64,000 nt of DNA from Paramecium octaurelia (lineage: Eukaryota > Ciliophora > Oligohymenophorea > Peniculida > Parameciidae), in assembly GCA_905182995.1 (NCBI GenBank), contig CAJJDP010000001.1:723770-787769 (forward strand), given 5' to 3'. A program made the translations under genes and the position numbers. This document shows, piece by piece, positions 26,001 to 38,000 of the stretch. The notes under the pieces are model-generated. The model was given only the letters and a program-made list of their open reading frames with translations, did no database searches and had not been told where the DNA came from. Each line of letters starts with the position of its first letter. The stretch's first letter is position 1.

Positions 26001-27871
26001 TAAATGAAGTAGTCTTCTCAACATACACTCTTGGCACTATTGATGATGGTTAAGTGGCTAACATTAGAAAACCTACTCCACTAGGAAACAACTTTGGAGT
26101 TTGGACTTATGTTTGGTTCGGATATAGTTGGCCAAAGAAGGTTGCTTCAGGTATTGTGAAGTTCCCACAAGAAAAGGCTGTTGTTCCATATGAGAATGTC
26201 TTACACATGATACCCAAGTACTTCGCCTTATTTGCAGGATCAGATGGTTTATTAGGTGGATGGGAAGGACCAATGAGAAAAGTAGGAGCAATCTTCGGAA
26301 AAGGAGCTTACATAGATCCAAATAAAGGAAATTATGAAAATATGTTACCAAACTTATTGGGATTGTAAGCAAAGAAAGCAGATTGGAAACCTGCCAAAGA
26401 AGAAATTATTCTTGTTCCAATCAAAGATAGACCAGGATATGATTTGACATTCAAAGATGAAGTAGGTGGTGTCACTGAATATGGCTATGGATTATGGACC
26501 AGATGGTTGATGACAACTCCAGAAAGAATTGTTGAGAAATCTTCATTCCATCAATTAATCAGATTGACTAACACTGAGAGATATGAAGACAATGTTGCTC
26601 TTGGTAATAGAGTGTTGGCAATATGGGCTGGCAAAGGATATTATCACTTCACTACTTATGACAAGAAGACTAACAAGGCATCCATATCTGCTAATTCAAA
26701 TTACGATGACTACCTTGAAGGAAATTGGAACTACATCTATTACTCATTCACTGCATAAGACACACCTAGGGCAGTTGGTTTTGTTCATTTTGGAGATGTA
26801 CCAGGATAGACAGTTGCTAGAATAGAATTAATAGATATTGCTCATAATCCATTAAATGGTTATGCTCGAGTGGTTGTCGCCAATAATGAATTCGGATACC
26901 CAGGATTTAATGGTATGATTACTGGATTAAGAATCTTCTTTGCTTAAGGATTTGTTGGTTCCAAGGAACAATTCTTGAAAGATGTCCTAGCAGTCTAACC
27001 AAAACCATAATTGACAGTTCCTGCTAGAACAGATATCAATGTTTTGAAATAAGAGAAAGTTGTCAATAAGGGTGACTCTGGTATTCCCATTAAATCATAA
27101 TACACTCAATTCTAGGGAGTACTAGAATATGCAGTTTCTGGTTGGGTACAAACTAGAAGAGGATAAATTGATGAATTATCAAGAATGATCTTTAGATTGA
27201 CTATCAATGATCCAGCAATTCAAAAAGATAAATCATTGGCTGGTGATAGGACACTTGCATGTTTCTTATTCAAAGATGCATTAACATTCTCTACCTATGA
27301 TTATGGAGATTTAGATAGCAATGATGATGACTAAAATGATATCCAATGGCCATCCAAGATTGGAGGCAATGGAGGAGAATGGATCTTCTTGTACTTTGGT
27401 TACAATTCTAAAATCAGAAAAGCATTTGCTTACACTCTATTCTTGGATAGAGAATTAGGAAATCAATATAATGATTTGAAACACTTTGTTCCTAATAAAT
27501 TCTGGTTCTACTTGGGAGGAGATGGATTCAATCAATAATTTGAAGGTACAATGTTCAATTGGAATCTCAACTTTGGTGATGGTGCCTTCACAAACAAAGC
27601 TAAATCAGTTATCACCTCATGGCCCTATGAACCTTAACAAAAGGCAGCTGATCAACTTCTCTCAGTCTTACTTGGTAATCAAGGATTGAGCTCTATCAAA
27701 TTGGAAAGAGCAGCCGGACCTGCCTCAGGATAATTGGATGTTAAAGGAGCTAACTCAGGAGTTGTTGAAAAGTCAGCAGGAGCTAAGTCAGGAGTTGCAG
27801 AACAATCACAAGGAGCTCAATCTGGTAAATCTGAGACAGCCCCTGGACCTAAATCAGGATCTTCATAATGA
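5049..27871 (+). CDS. giant secreted protein of 34 lectin/LamG-like modules (about 7,582 aa)
   Basis: Exons 5049-5100, 5124-5363, 5390-5637 and 5663-27871; the last is 22,209 nt without a TGA. The protein starts with a signal peptide (MNNKTLLIVLLLACTLG), a helical region to about residue 185 and an acidic Pro/Glu/Gln-rich stalk. From residue 310 to about 7,520 it consists of 17 tandem units, each a pair of related modules. Module A opens EYGYGFWxRFLTAYP and holds MGDRTLAIW, YYHFTTC, WTYVYYSYS and YPxFNG. Module B opens EYAFSGWFKW and holds FLGDRTL, HLPTYTYTNM, WFFVYFGYS and FPGFNG. This Trp/Gly spacing resembles the concanavalin A-like lectin/LamG beta-sandwich; that fold is inferred. A Gly/Ser/Gln-rich tail of 60 residues ends the chain. 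No membrane segment or GPI-like end is seen, so it is likely secreted, granular or cell-coat material. I know of no described equivalent. Confidence 0.9.
6050..27690 (+). repeat. 17 tandem coding repeats of about 1.27 kb
   Basis: Module A of each unit starts at 6050, 7382, 8672, 9935, 11216, 12491, 13760, 15038, 16310, 17588, 18857, 20126, 21386, 22679, 23954, 25217 and 26477. Spacing is 1260-1332 nt, always a multiple of three. Module B begins about 640 nt after each A. Units 2 to 10 are very alike at DNA and protein level; units 11 to 17 diverge progressively (for example EYGYGFW becomes EYGYSMW, EYGWVAW, AYAIGFW). A and B share GDR, a Trp, a Tyr-Ser pair and a final FNG, so the pair itself looks like an older duplication. 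B-to-A linkers often carry the motif QDKP. Confidence 0.92.
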
Positions 27872-28242
27872 ATGATTTGATTATTCATATTAAAAAACAT
27901 TATAAATACCATTTTTAAATTATTTAAATCCGTTGTGTTTTTATACCAAACCAAAAGATTAATTGATAATCATCTATTAACTCCAGAATCTGATTTAGGT
28001 TTATCAGTTATTTTAATTGAAATTATATATTTTTTAATAATGCTTTTTATATATTTTAATAAAATAAAATCTTTTTTTTATAAATATTTTAATATTCTGG
28101 CTTTTTCTCTTTCTAATCATCTCTGTACATAAGTAGTTTTATTTTATTAATTTTTTGACGAATATGCGAGCATATATAAGTGAACGATGACATTTAAAGA
28201 AATTCTAATTTTTTTATTTAAATTACGTTTTATATTGAATAT
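27872..28242. other. intergenic, AT-rich
   Basis: Between the giant gene and the next + gene I see only A/T-rich sequence with T-runs and no frame that looks coding. It must contain the 3' end signals of the giant gene and the promoter of the next gene, but no element can be singled out. Confidence 0.6.
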
Positions 28243-29835
28243 ATGAGTCATTCACCTAAGGCTTTTACTTGGACTTAGACTTCTTGTACTGTAAAAGTGA
28301 AAAGCAATTACTAAAACCTCGTTTAAACAGTTACTCCAAATCAAGGACCTGTTTGTTTGAAGATTGATACAGAGAGAGAATTCCAACATTCTTGTGATTT
28401 AGGATGGAATTGGCATAAAAGTTGGAATATCCCAAATATCTCTGTTAAATTGAGCCTAAAAAATGATGAATGTGCTTAATGGGTGAACTGTTAGGTAAAA
28501 TAAAAAGAAACCTATTTTTAGGTTCAACTCAAGGCAGTCAAAGAACTCTAAGCAGATCTATTTGAAGAAGTTGGATTAGAAGGAACAACTAATTATGAAT
28601 TAGTAGATGGAAGAGCATTTTTCACAGTAATTTCATCAAACGATTTTAGGGTGTAAAATTTAATAGTACCACTTACAATCATCAAGGCCATAAATTTTAA
28701 TTGCTGTTAATTATTAAAGAAAGAGAGAACATAATTATTTCATTACAATCACCACCTATTTTTGTTGACAGTAGAAAAAGTGCTCGTGATGAACATCGAT
28801 AAATACAATCTATCTCCCCTTTCGAGCCTAAATATTTAGAAAGAAGTTTTTGTAAAAAGGAGAAGTACTAAAATGACATTGTTGATGCCCCTATTGAAAA
28901 TAATGAAAATGGATTATATAATTATTTAACTGCTCCAAATATCAGAAACAAAGTAAAAATATTTATTAATAAAGATAAAACATCCACTATTTCTAGCCTT
29001 AAAGTTTTCAAGATGTTTCAACGTTTACTATATGCCCGATGCTGAAGTTGAAAATCATCTTGTTGAACTACAGAAACAACTTTTGTCCAAATCCCTAATT
29101 TCCCAATATCTATTGGTGTTTTAATCAAATAATAATAGAATTAAGAGAAAGGTATTCTTTATTATATCTTAATTTAGATTGAGGATTCCTTAAATTAGTT
29201 ATTTGGGTAGAGTAAAATCTAAGTTGTGGAAAAGAAACATCTCAATGAACTCATTTACCGTAAATTAGAATTCACTGCAGAGGATTATTAAGGATCTTAT
29301 AATTAATTGACCCTTTTAATGAATTAGTTTACTCTAAGTTAATAATAATCTTTGGAATTTTAATCTTAGATTCTAAATTAAGCGCAATAGTAGGCTATCG
29401 AAATTGAACCTTAATCTTAATAATAAATTAAATTGCCCTTAAATCATCTAGAAAGAAAATCAGCTTTCAAAAAGTACAAAGACTTTGATAAATTACCAAC
29501 TAAAAATTTCGAAGAAGAAAGAGCAGAACAATAATAAAGACTAGAGAAGTTAAACAATATTCGAGAAATGGAAAAATATGAAAAAGTTCAAAAAATAATT
29601 AAGATAGAGGAGAATAACGAAGATTAATAATATTAATAATAGTAATAATAATAATAGTAATAGTAAATTGTATCTAATTATTATACCAACTAATATAATT
29701 GCTTTAATCCTAATGTAAATTAATTTATTTATTTAGTTTTCAATGCTCTTTTAATAAAAATTGTAAGAACAACTATTATAATTTTATATGATTTAGTAAT
29801 AGTTATTGCTCCTATAAATGCCTTCTTCTGTGTGA
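28243..29835 (+). CDS. possible Ig-fold (Runt/NDT80-like) DNA-binding protein with Gln-rich tail
   Basis: Predicted 499 residues, five exons; introns 28627-28649, 28953-28974, 29152-29177 and 29715-29736. The exon lengths are all multiples of three, and each intron is needed to avoid TGA or to reach the coding-like frame. Residues 1-170 are Cys/Trp-containing and beta-rich, ending FNSTTYNHQGHKFQLLLII, a short gap, then SLQSPPIFVDSRKSARDEHR. That layout resembles the F-strand and basic loop of p53/Runt/NDT80-type Ig-fold transcription factors; this is a weak resemblance by eye. The second half is a coiled-coil-like, charged region (EEERAEQQQRLEKLNNI) with a poly-Gln run near 29630-29665 and ends LLLLQMPSSV. 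The gene model is good; the function is a guess. Confidence 0.72.
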
Positions 29836-29903
29836 TATTAAATTTATTAATAAACATACCGATATTATTGAAATTAAAAATAAATAAAATTTAATTTTAT
29901 CAG

Positions 29904-31134
29904 ATGTCAGAGAGTGTTCAACAGGAACCTTAATAGTAATCCTCATCATCTAAATAACCAGAAGAGTCTAATTCAGATGTTAAAATTACTAGTGCATGGG
30001 AGAAATCATCAAAGGAATTAATAAATTCACATTAAAATAAATTTGATGCATTCAAGGCTATGGCAGATTAGAGTGGAACAATAGATGAAAGTCACTTTAC
30101 AATAGGAGGAGAATAGAAATCAGAAATATTTAAAAGATTTGATGCTGATCATGATGGAAAAATAAATTAATAAGAATGGAATTAGGGTTGGAATAATCTT
30201 GATGTATAAGTGTTAGAAACATAACATAAAGTTGCAATTGCATAACAAAAAATGTAAATTTTAGATGCTTTAGAAGCAAAAGTAGAACCTGGTTTAAACT
30301 TAAGTTAAAAAAGTTCGATTATGATTGATAGATTCAAAAATTCATCAACTTTGGGCGATTTAACTGATTTATTCAATAAGAAATCTCCATTTTAAGACCA
30401 CTAAGAACATTCAGAGAGTAGTAATTATGATTTTAGGTAAAAAGGTAGTAACAGACCTTTGGATCAATTATTATAACAATTTAAAACACCTAATAAAACG
30501 GATATTTTATTTGAATCAGGTAGTGGACAAGGATCAGGTCAATATTTAGGGAGTAATAAGCAAACCTAAAAATTTGGATTTGTTTAAGGAAGTGCTTCTC
30601 CAGGATTTAATCCCACAACATTAAAGAATGAAATTTAATATAACTCAAAAGTTCATTAACAAATGAATATTAATATTGATATTAAAGAAAAAAATAAATC
30701 TAATAAAAGAAGAGAAGAATTAGCTAGCTATATGGGTAAATTGGGTTTGGGTGGAAATGAATCAATTTCAAGACCTTCCATAAGTTCTGAACAACCAAAT
30801 TCAAGTAAAAATGAATAATAATAATTTAGATGTTTTTGAGAGAATGAAGGTTTATGTAAGTAACATCGGACAGTAAAATTAAAAAAATTAATCATAATTT
30901 GGACTAAATGAACTTGCTAATGATAACTAATTCATTACAAGCACATTCAAATAGCAATTAAAATAATATAGAAAAGAGAGAGGTGGAGAATAAGTAGACA
31001 ATCAAGCTGGCAAATTCTCAAAGCATTCCAGCTTTTTGGAGAATCCATTATTGCAAGATTAATCTTTAAAAAGTTTTCATTTAAAACTTATGCACTCTTA
31101 AGGCGCATTGAATAATAAGTATACTAGAATTTGA
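29904..31134 (+). CDS. single EF-hand protein
   Basis: Predicted 401 residues in two exons with a 25-nt intron at 30805-30829. Residues 75-92 form one canonical EF-hand, FKRFDADHDGKINQQEW, with all calcium ligands of the twelve-residue loop (Asp80, Asp82, Asp84, Glu91). The N-terminus is Ser/Gln-rich. The rest is low-complexity Ser/Gln/Asn with basic patches (KEKNKSNKRREE) and no membrane segment. Ignoring the intron gives a TGA at 30837 just before another coding-like frame; splicing joins them smoothly. Probably a calcium-responsive cytosolic protein; partner unknown. It lies 68 nt after the previous gene on the same strand and converges with the next one. Confidence 0.8.
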
Positions 31135-31476
31135 TAAATTGAGATAATTTATATAGTAATAGAATTAAATAAAAATAATCATCTGTCAAATTTTGAATGG
31201 CTAATTTCTCACAACCCAGCTATTTTTATGAACTAGTATAAATTATTTTATAAGAAATTGATATCTTTTCTTTAAGTTAACACACTTGTAACCAAAATTT
31301 TAGTATTAAAGTTCCAAATAATGCAAATTTAAACTCACGTTTAAAGAAATATTGATGAATTTCAAGTGAAAATCTTTGTTTAAACGATGGGAAACCTAAA
31401 TAGATGATAAGAATAGGGTATTATTATAGTGAAATAAAATTTAATAGATATTTTGATTATAATATGAATTTGATAA
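31135..31476. other. intergenic between convergent genes
   Basis: AT-rich sequence between two 3' ends. No supported frame and no obvious RNA gene. Confidence 0.6.
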
Positions 31477-33119
31477 TCAATGCTTTTTTTTCTTATGATC
31501 TCTAGATCTACTTCTACTTCTCTTTTTATGCTTTGATTTTTTATCTTGTCGTTCCTTACTTTTTTTCCCTATTATTATTTATATTATGATACTTGATCTT
31601 CTTTTTTCGTCAGAGGAACTTCGATCTCTATCCTTCTTCTTTTTATGCTTTTTAGAATGGCTTGATGATTTCTTTTCTTTGTCTTATTTTTCAGTTTCTT
31701 TTTAGACCATTTATAATAAGGCTTCTGCCATTTTGTTCTGCTTTTAACTATATTTTTATAGAAATGGATGTGGATACTATACCTTTCCTGTCAATCCAGG
31801 TATTTTACCCACATTCATCTTATTCCAATTCATTTCCATCTATTATTATTACACCAATGATGCTATGGTTTCATTTAACAAGGCATGTTATGCCTAATTT
31901 AATTGAATTTTTTGGGAAGGGATGTTCTGGTTGCTAGGGGAACGACTGGGTGATTTTTTTGGTTGTTCTTTGACTGGACTTGCATTGACAGGAGCTTTAA
32001 TTAATTGTAATTAATTGAATATACAAATTATTTGATTGTAATCCCATTCGATCTCAACATCCTTTGGAGTAGGCTCTTATTAAGGTTGGGGCACAGGTTC
32101 TTGTTCTTCGTCGTTTTATTTGATTTATTCAAACAATAGACATATACGTTGACCAATATCCTGATAAATAAAATTAATAATAGGATCATTACAGCTGGAA
32201 CTTCTTAACAATCTTTACTCCTGATTACTAGATCGCCAGTTTTTGGATTAATGGTGTCTTACAATTTGGCAAAATCAACAGTACCCTTCCTTAACCATTC
32301 AATTGAAAAATTATCAGCCAATTGAATAGTGGATGTACCACACCATTACCATTTGGGATCTCGAGGAACTTGTATATTCTTCATCTTAGCACAACCTAAA
32401 AACTTTTCAACACGATTAGCAATAAAAATCAAAATGACTTTTTTGTTATTAAATTAATCCATAAGAGTCCCAAAGTTACGACGAGTAGTAGCCCAAACAT
32501 CGTGAGTTTTGGCCAAAATCACATTCTGTTCGGTGTTACTCTTAACAATAAAGAAAACAGCATTTTTAATTTATTATTCCAACTCTGCGTTGGAAATCTC
32601 AGTTTATTACTTGATAGTCTAAACTTGATAATTGACATATTTAAATGGACATTATTGTAGCTCATTAAAGAAACACTTCGTAACTTTGATAAATTGTTCT
32701 TCGCATCCTTGGCATATCCTCCTCTAACAACAAGGGGTCTAAGATGCGCTTCTCGCAGATAGGCATGACTCACACAACGATTGGCCCTACTGGTATGGTT
32801 GTCTCACCACAATCACTGTTTATTTATTTCTCACCTAAACAATTATTAATTTAATTATTCTACTTTATCAGCTAATCCTAATGGTTTTTCTTATCCACCA
32901 TTCTATTCCAATTCTCCATAGATAACTAACTCTTCAGAATTTTGGTTGGACTATCCTTTCTAAGCCTAAGGCATTTCTAGATTAATATTTAATTTGATTA
33001 CTTAGAAAATCTTTTATTTTTTGTCGTAAATCTTTTAGTTGCACATTCACTCCTTATATTGGAATTTTATATGTTTGTGCCTCGTGTTTCATTTTAAAAT
33101 ACACGATGTTCTCAGCCAT
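31477..33119 (-). CDS. DWNN-like, RING-like, YTH-domain protein with RS tail (m6A reader)
   Basis: Predicted 509 residues; introns 32977-33001, 32803-32834, 32161-32192 and 31569-31592. The N-terminus (IVYFKMKHEAQTYKIPIQG, then DLRQKIKDF) resembles the DWNN ubiquitin-like domain of RBBP6/Mpe1. Next is a Cys cluster, CESC, PCCQRRICQGC and CPF, spaced like the RBBP6 RING. Residues from about 175 form a YTH domain: NAVFFIVKSNTEQN, KTHDVWATTRRNF, VILIFIAN, WQWCGTS, NFSIEWLRKG and RSKDCQEV. The Trp in VWATT and the KWQW tryptophans are cage candidates for N6-methyladenosine. The tail is Lys/Arg/Ser-rich (KKRSRSRSRDHKKKK), as in splicing and 3'-processing factors. RBBP6/Mpe1 and some CPSF30 proteins act in mRNA cleavage and polyadenylation, so a reader in that complex is a reasonable inference. 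YTH is strong, DWNN moderate. Confidence 0.82.
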
Positions 33120-33263
33120 TAAGATTTTTTAATTATTTAAAATAATTATTCTTTTAAATATAAGACAAATTTTACATACATACAATTTTATATAATATAA
33201 AAATGGAGTGATTTTCTATTTTACAATTCAAGAGAGACTTTAATTTAATGAAACTATATTATT

Positions 33264-34075
33264 TCAAAATTTTGTCAATAAAAATTAAGCAATCAGAATT
33301 TAGATTTCAAACATCATCTCAGAAAATGGTTTCTCTTCTTTAATTGATTTTGGTACTTATTTCTCAAGATTATCAAATCCTTAACTTTAGAACTATTAGA
33401 AACAATTTATTTGACGTATTTCTTATTCATTCATATTTCCTAGTACATTAATCAAATCGAACATTGAGTCCTTTATCTAAAAATAAATATTATGTAGTTA
33501 CCGGCTTTTTATATCTGTTTTTGATTCTGTCTTTTAACCATGTCAAGTTCGAAATAGCTTTATCTTCATTCAATGTATATCTAATATTGGGAGGGCAAAA
33601 TAACTTAGATTTTATGTAAAAATACTTATGTTTTAATATCAAAATATCTTTAAATAAGAATTATTTCGATATCACAGAGTGTTTATGTTCCAACAATTAT
33701 TCTGTTTTATTTGTATTCTTGTTTCAGTTTTTGGGTTGATTAATCATGGAAATACGAAGCCAACGAATTTGCAACTGGTGGTATGTATACTTTTTATTCA
33801 TTAACACAAAACTGATTAGAATTGTTAAATTGGAAGCTTGGCACAGACAATCCTTACAGAAATGAAGGAATTTATATGTTATCTTTATAAACAGAATCAG
33901 CTAATTAATATTTGGTAAGTTTACTTGAATTCCTCATCTGGAGTTGTGGAATTGATGTGTTTGGAAACTCCATTAACGGGGCAGGCGGGAAATTATATAC
34001 GAAATAAGGATAGCTGGATGCTTAATTTTGCTGTTCCTTTGATTACGTCGATATATCAATACAATCACTCAACAT
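33264..34075 (-). CDS. hypothetical protein, soluble
   Basis: Predicted 254 residues with introns at 33604-33625 (22 nt) and 33477-33501 (25 nt). It starts MLSDCIDISTQSKEQQNQAS and contains CPPNIRYTLNEDKAISNLTW and QQFQSQGFDNLEKQVPKS. It is rich in Gln and Asn, partly coded by TAA/TAG, and has no signal peptide or membrane segment. I do not recognise a domain. The + strand over the same interval also reads open, including a signal-like start at 33685, but needs a 35-39 nt intron and has poorer composition, so I chose the - strand. It is transcribed in the same direction as the YTH gene, 144 nt upstream of it. Confidence 0.65.
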
Positions 34076-35087
34076 AATTTATAATTATAATTATTAAATA
34101 GTGTACAACGCAGAATCTCAGTTTAAATATGCACATTAATTCTATATACATATCATATAGATGCATTTTTTTATCCACAAAACATCTCCAAAATCATCAC
34201 CCTACTTTCAGATTTCAAAATACCAATCATTTAATTCAAAATCTGGATCTAAGTAATATTAACATAAAAAATGCTTAATTTAATGTTTTTGTGAAGTTTG
34301 GAAGAGATCTCCCTAAATAGCAAACAATTGGGTAGGACAATTGATGAATCACTTTTATAGATTTATTGAATAATTTTATTCCACATTTATTGACCAAGTT
34401 ATTACAAATACTATGTCTTATTAAAATTATGAATTTGTTTAATTCATCCTCATTTAGTATATTGTTTTTTAATATGATGATTACTTTTCTTTTTACTATG
34501 AATAAATACATTATTTATGTTAACAAACACAATTTAATTATCAATGTTATTATAATTTAAGATTTAACGAACATTTATGAAATAAAAGCAATCTACCTCA
34601 AATCAATGTTTAACAGGTGTAATAAAACACATATATATTCATTAATCTATAATACATAATAATTCATATTGTAAATAATAATATATAGATTAATCAAAAC
34701 TATTTATTGATTTTACACTTTTAATCCTATTTTGGAAAAAATAAGTTTCTTTTCACCTTCGTTTCTAATTAAATTTGATCTATAGAATTGACATCCAATT
34801 AAATCAATAGTTCATTATTTATATTATATGATCAATAACAATTGCTTAAATTACTTATATTCCCTTTTTATTATCTGTATTCACATGTTCTCAGGATTTT
34901 AATAAATAGTTGTGTAAATAATCAAAATCAATTTGGAACAATAAATGTAAAGTATTTTGTATAGGAATAATTAATTTACAATTTGAACAATATTTAATTT
35001 ATCATCATTCTATAATTGAATTATTTGACGAAAAAAAGAAGGAGTCATTTGATGAAAGATTTTTAATATTATATAAAATTAATAATA
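34076..35087. other. about 1 kb divergent intergenic region
   Basis: Lies between the 5' ends of a - gene and VPS13, so it should contain both promoters. It is extremely AT-rich. A - strand frame at 34236-34511 (91 codons) and a + strand frame across 34080-34580 are both open, but neither has a signature or convincing composition. No RNA gene seen. Confidence 0.5.
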
Positions 35088-38000
35088 ATGTTTGAAAAAT
35101 AACTCGAAAAAATATTGAATTGGGTTTTGGGAAAATTTATCGATGGATTTGATGCATAAAACCTTCATATTGGAATATGGAGTGGAGAAGTTACCATATA
35201 AAATGTTGCCTTGAAACCTGATATCATAAAAATGCTTGAATTACCTATCAAGTTGTGTTTTAGCCATGTAGGAAAATTGAAGCTAAATGTAATGTATAAT
35301 TTAATTTACATTAGGTACCATGGAAATCTTTAACTAGTTCGCCAGTTGAAGTTGTTTTATCTGATTTATATCTGATTGTTTCTTTAGATCATCCAGATCA
35401 CTGGTAATTTATGGATTACTCAGGTTTCATAAAGAAAATGGAGATTCTTGAAAAATTTAAGGAATAAATAATTAAAAGCATTTCAGAAAATTCGAAGTAG
35501 TAAAATGATAAAGATGATGGGTATTTCATGAAGGTAGTGTTTAAAATAATTGATAATATATAATTAAGCGTAACGAATATACATATAAGATTTGAGGATA
35601 CAATAAGAAATGAATTTGCATGGGGAATATCATTAAAATCAGTAGAGACCTTCACCTGCAATTCAGAATGGAAAAAATAATATTTCGATAGAACAAAAGA
35701 AGAGAATGTATATTAAAAGAATTATTTATATAGAAAAAAGTGCCTCTATAAAAATTGTTAACTTTAATTAATATTGGAGTATACTGGAATTAATAAGAAA
35801 AAGAGTTATTGAATTCCTTAGAGAAGGATGAAATATTAAAAAAGATGGCAGAATTAGTGATATCGTAATAAGATCCAAAAGATCATCCAAAGTTCGCATA
35901 ATTTATGCTATTACTTAATGCTTCAGGTAGATATTATTAGAATACATCTGGCAAATTTGATTCTCCTGAATACACTATTACCCTTGATTTGAATACAATT
36001 GATTTAGCAATAGAAAATTCATAACTCTAATAATTGATAAGAATGGCAGAACTATTCTCACTATATTAAAATAGATTAAATAAATAGAAGAAATAGAAGT
36101 TGTTGTTAACAAAGCAATAAATTGATGATTAAACATTAATCTTTTAGAATTTATATGAAAAAATATTAAGAAGTTCTGATCAAACAACTAAGGCCTTGAC
36201 AAAGAATGAAAATGATCTTTTTGAATAATCTGTTAGTAATTTAAGTATAGATATTCTGTGTGAATCTGCAAGAGAAATAATCAAAGTAGTTGAAAAAGAA
36301 AGAGCAATCAAGGAAGCTGAAGATAAAAAGAAAAAGAAAGGAGGTTGGTTTAGTTGGGGTTCAAAAAAGGATAATAACATAATAGATGAATCAGAAAAGG
36401 ATGAACTACTTAAATTTATTGACAAATTAGCCGATTTCCCAGATTTAAAAGATTTCAAAAGACCACCAGATTATGTCAAGTATGCAGCTAAATTCTCATT
36501 AAAGTCTGGAACAATTCATGTTTTGAAATAATTTGAAGCGAAAAGAGAAGGAGTGCAATTAAAATATTCTGGATTTGAGGGTTAGTTAGAAATTAAAGAA
36601 AGTGGAATGTTTCTCAATTTAGGATTATCTTATATTGGAATTGATCTTGTAACCGAGCCAATTATAAATAATGTAGTAATGTACTCTCAGCAAACCAGAA
36701 AAGTATTTGTTGAGTAAGTAAACAAATAGAAGTTTATAGATTTTACATTTGAAACCAATCCAGTACATCATAAAGGAGTAGATAAATACGTCAAATTAGA
36801 AACAGGATCTCTTAAATTGGTATTTAATCCAATCATTTTGGTTCGTATTCAATAATTTATTGATTTTTAAATAAAAGATGAAACATTGAAAAATGCTGCT
36901 TGGGATTAAGTAGAGTATGCTTAAGATTTAGCGGTCAATTAAATGGCTAAAACATAATTATCTTCATCCATTTTATTTGTGGATGTTAAAGTAAAATCCA
37001 CTATAGTTTTGGTTCCAATACCTAATACAAATGAAAATTGGTTATTGAATTTAGGAGATATTTCGATTGTTACTCCAAATACGAATGAAGTTCATTATGA
37101 TAAGTTTGAGATTACATTACAAGACTTCACATTTAAGCATTATAAATCATTTTAAGAGTGTGAGAAATCTATAAATAATGGAGCATATTTAAATAATATT
37201 GATGATTCTTTTAGTGTAATTTAAAATATCAAAGTCTCAATAATAGCCAAACTTTTGAGAGGTAGTTCAAAACCTCCCAAGGAATTAGCTTAAATTTTAG
37301 TAGATGGGGTGATTCCCTAATTGAATGTCTTTGTCAATCCATTAATATATAATCGAATCATCAAGGTGGGTGATTGTTTTATTGCACCAATTACAGAACC
37401 TGAAGAAGCAATGCTGAGATAATCTAGATTGACTATTGAAAAGGCCTAAACTGAAAGAACTGCTTTGATTGAGACAGCTACTAAAGTTGGCAAGATTTGG
37501 AAAAGGGGATAATTACTGAAATGGTCTTAATATACTGGAGTATTAAGTGGGGGTTATATCTATCTATTTGCCAAGCCTAAAGATGAATAGGCAGAATCCT
37601 TCTTTTGGGTTAGGAATAGTGATTTTGAAGATGTTTCCTAGGAGGAAGCAGGGATGAGCAATGCATTTTACATCAAGAATAAATATGGAGATACATTAAT
37701 AGCATTTGATAAACAAAAGATGGCCAATGATTGGAAGGAGGCCATAGAAGAAATGAGAACTTTATTGAAAGCTGATAAAAATATTGAACATGTACATGCG
37801 CACAGTAATAAAAGTATGAATAAAGAGAGTAGACCATTGAATTTGAAATTTGAATTATCGGGATTCTGTTTGCATTTGCAAGATGAAAAATTAAGTGATT
37901 GGTTATAAGTAGTAATTAGTGGTTTGAGTGCTGGTACATCAGTATTAGATGGATCGATAGATTTGGATTTGAAATTAAGAGATCTTTACGTAATAGATAG

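Noticed and set aside
6050-27690. CRISPR-like or transposon-like tandem array
   Set aside because: The repeats are 1.27 kb, coding, in frame and without spacers or mobility genes. They are protein domain repeats.
5049-27871. Pseudogene with many stops
   Set aside because: All apparent stops are TAA or TAG at Gln-tolerant sites, and no TGA occurs in 22 kb, so the frame is intact under the ciliate code.
34236-34511. A - strand ORF of 91 codons (MYLFIVKRKVIIIL...)
   Set aside because: Almost no Gln codons of TAA/TAG type, no signature, and it lies in a very AT-rich intergenic region where such lengths arise by chance.
33685-34580. A + strand gene starting with signal-like MFQQLFCFICILVSVFG
   Set aside because: It is antisense to a better-supported - strand gene (33264-34075), needs an unusually long intron, and its composition is poorer. 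The openness is explained by the one-stop code and by being antisense to coding sequence.
37654-37908. A separate small gene suggested by a standard-code ORF
   Set aside because: It is an internal piece of the VPS13 frame (end of the PH-like domain) that ends at a Gln TAA.
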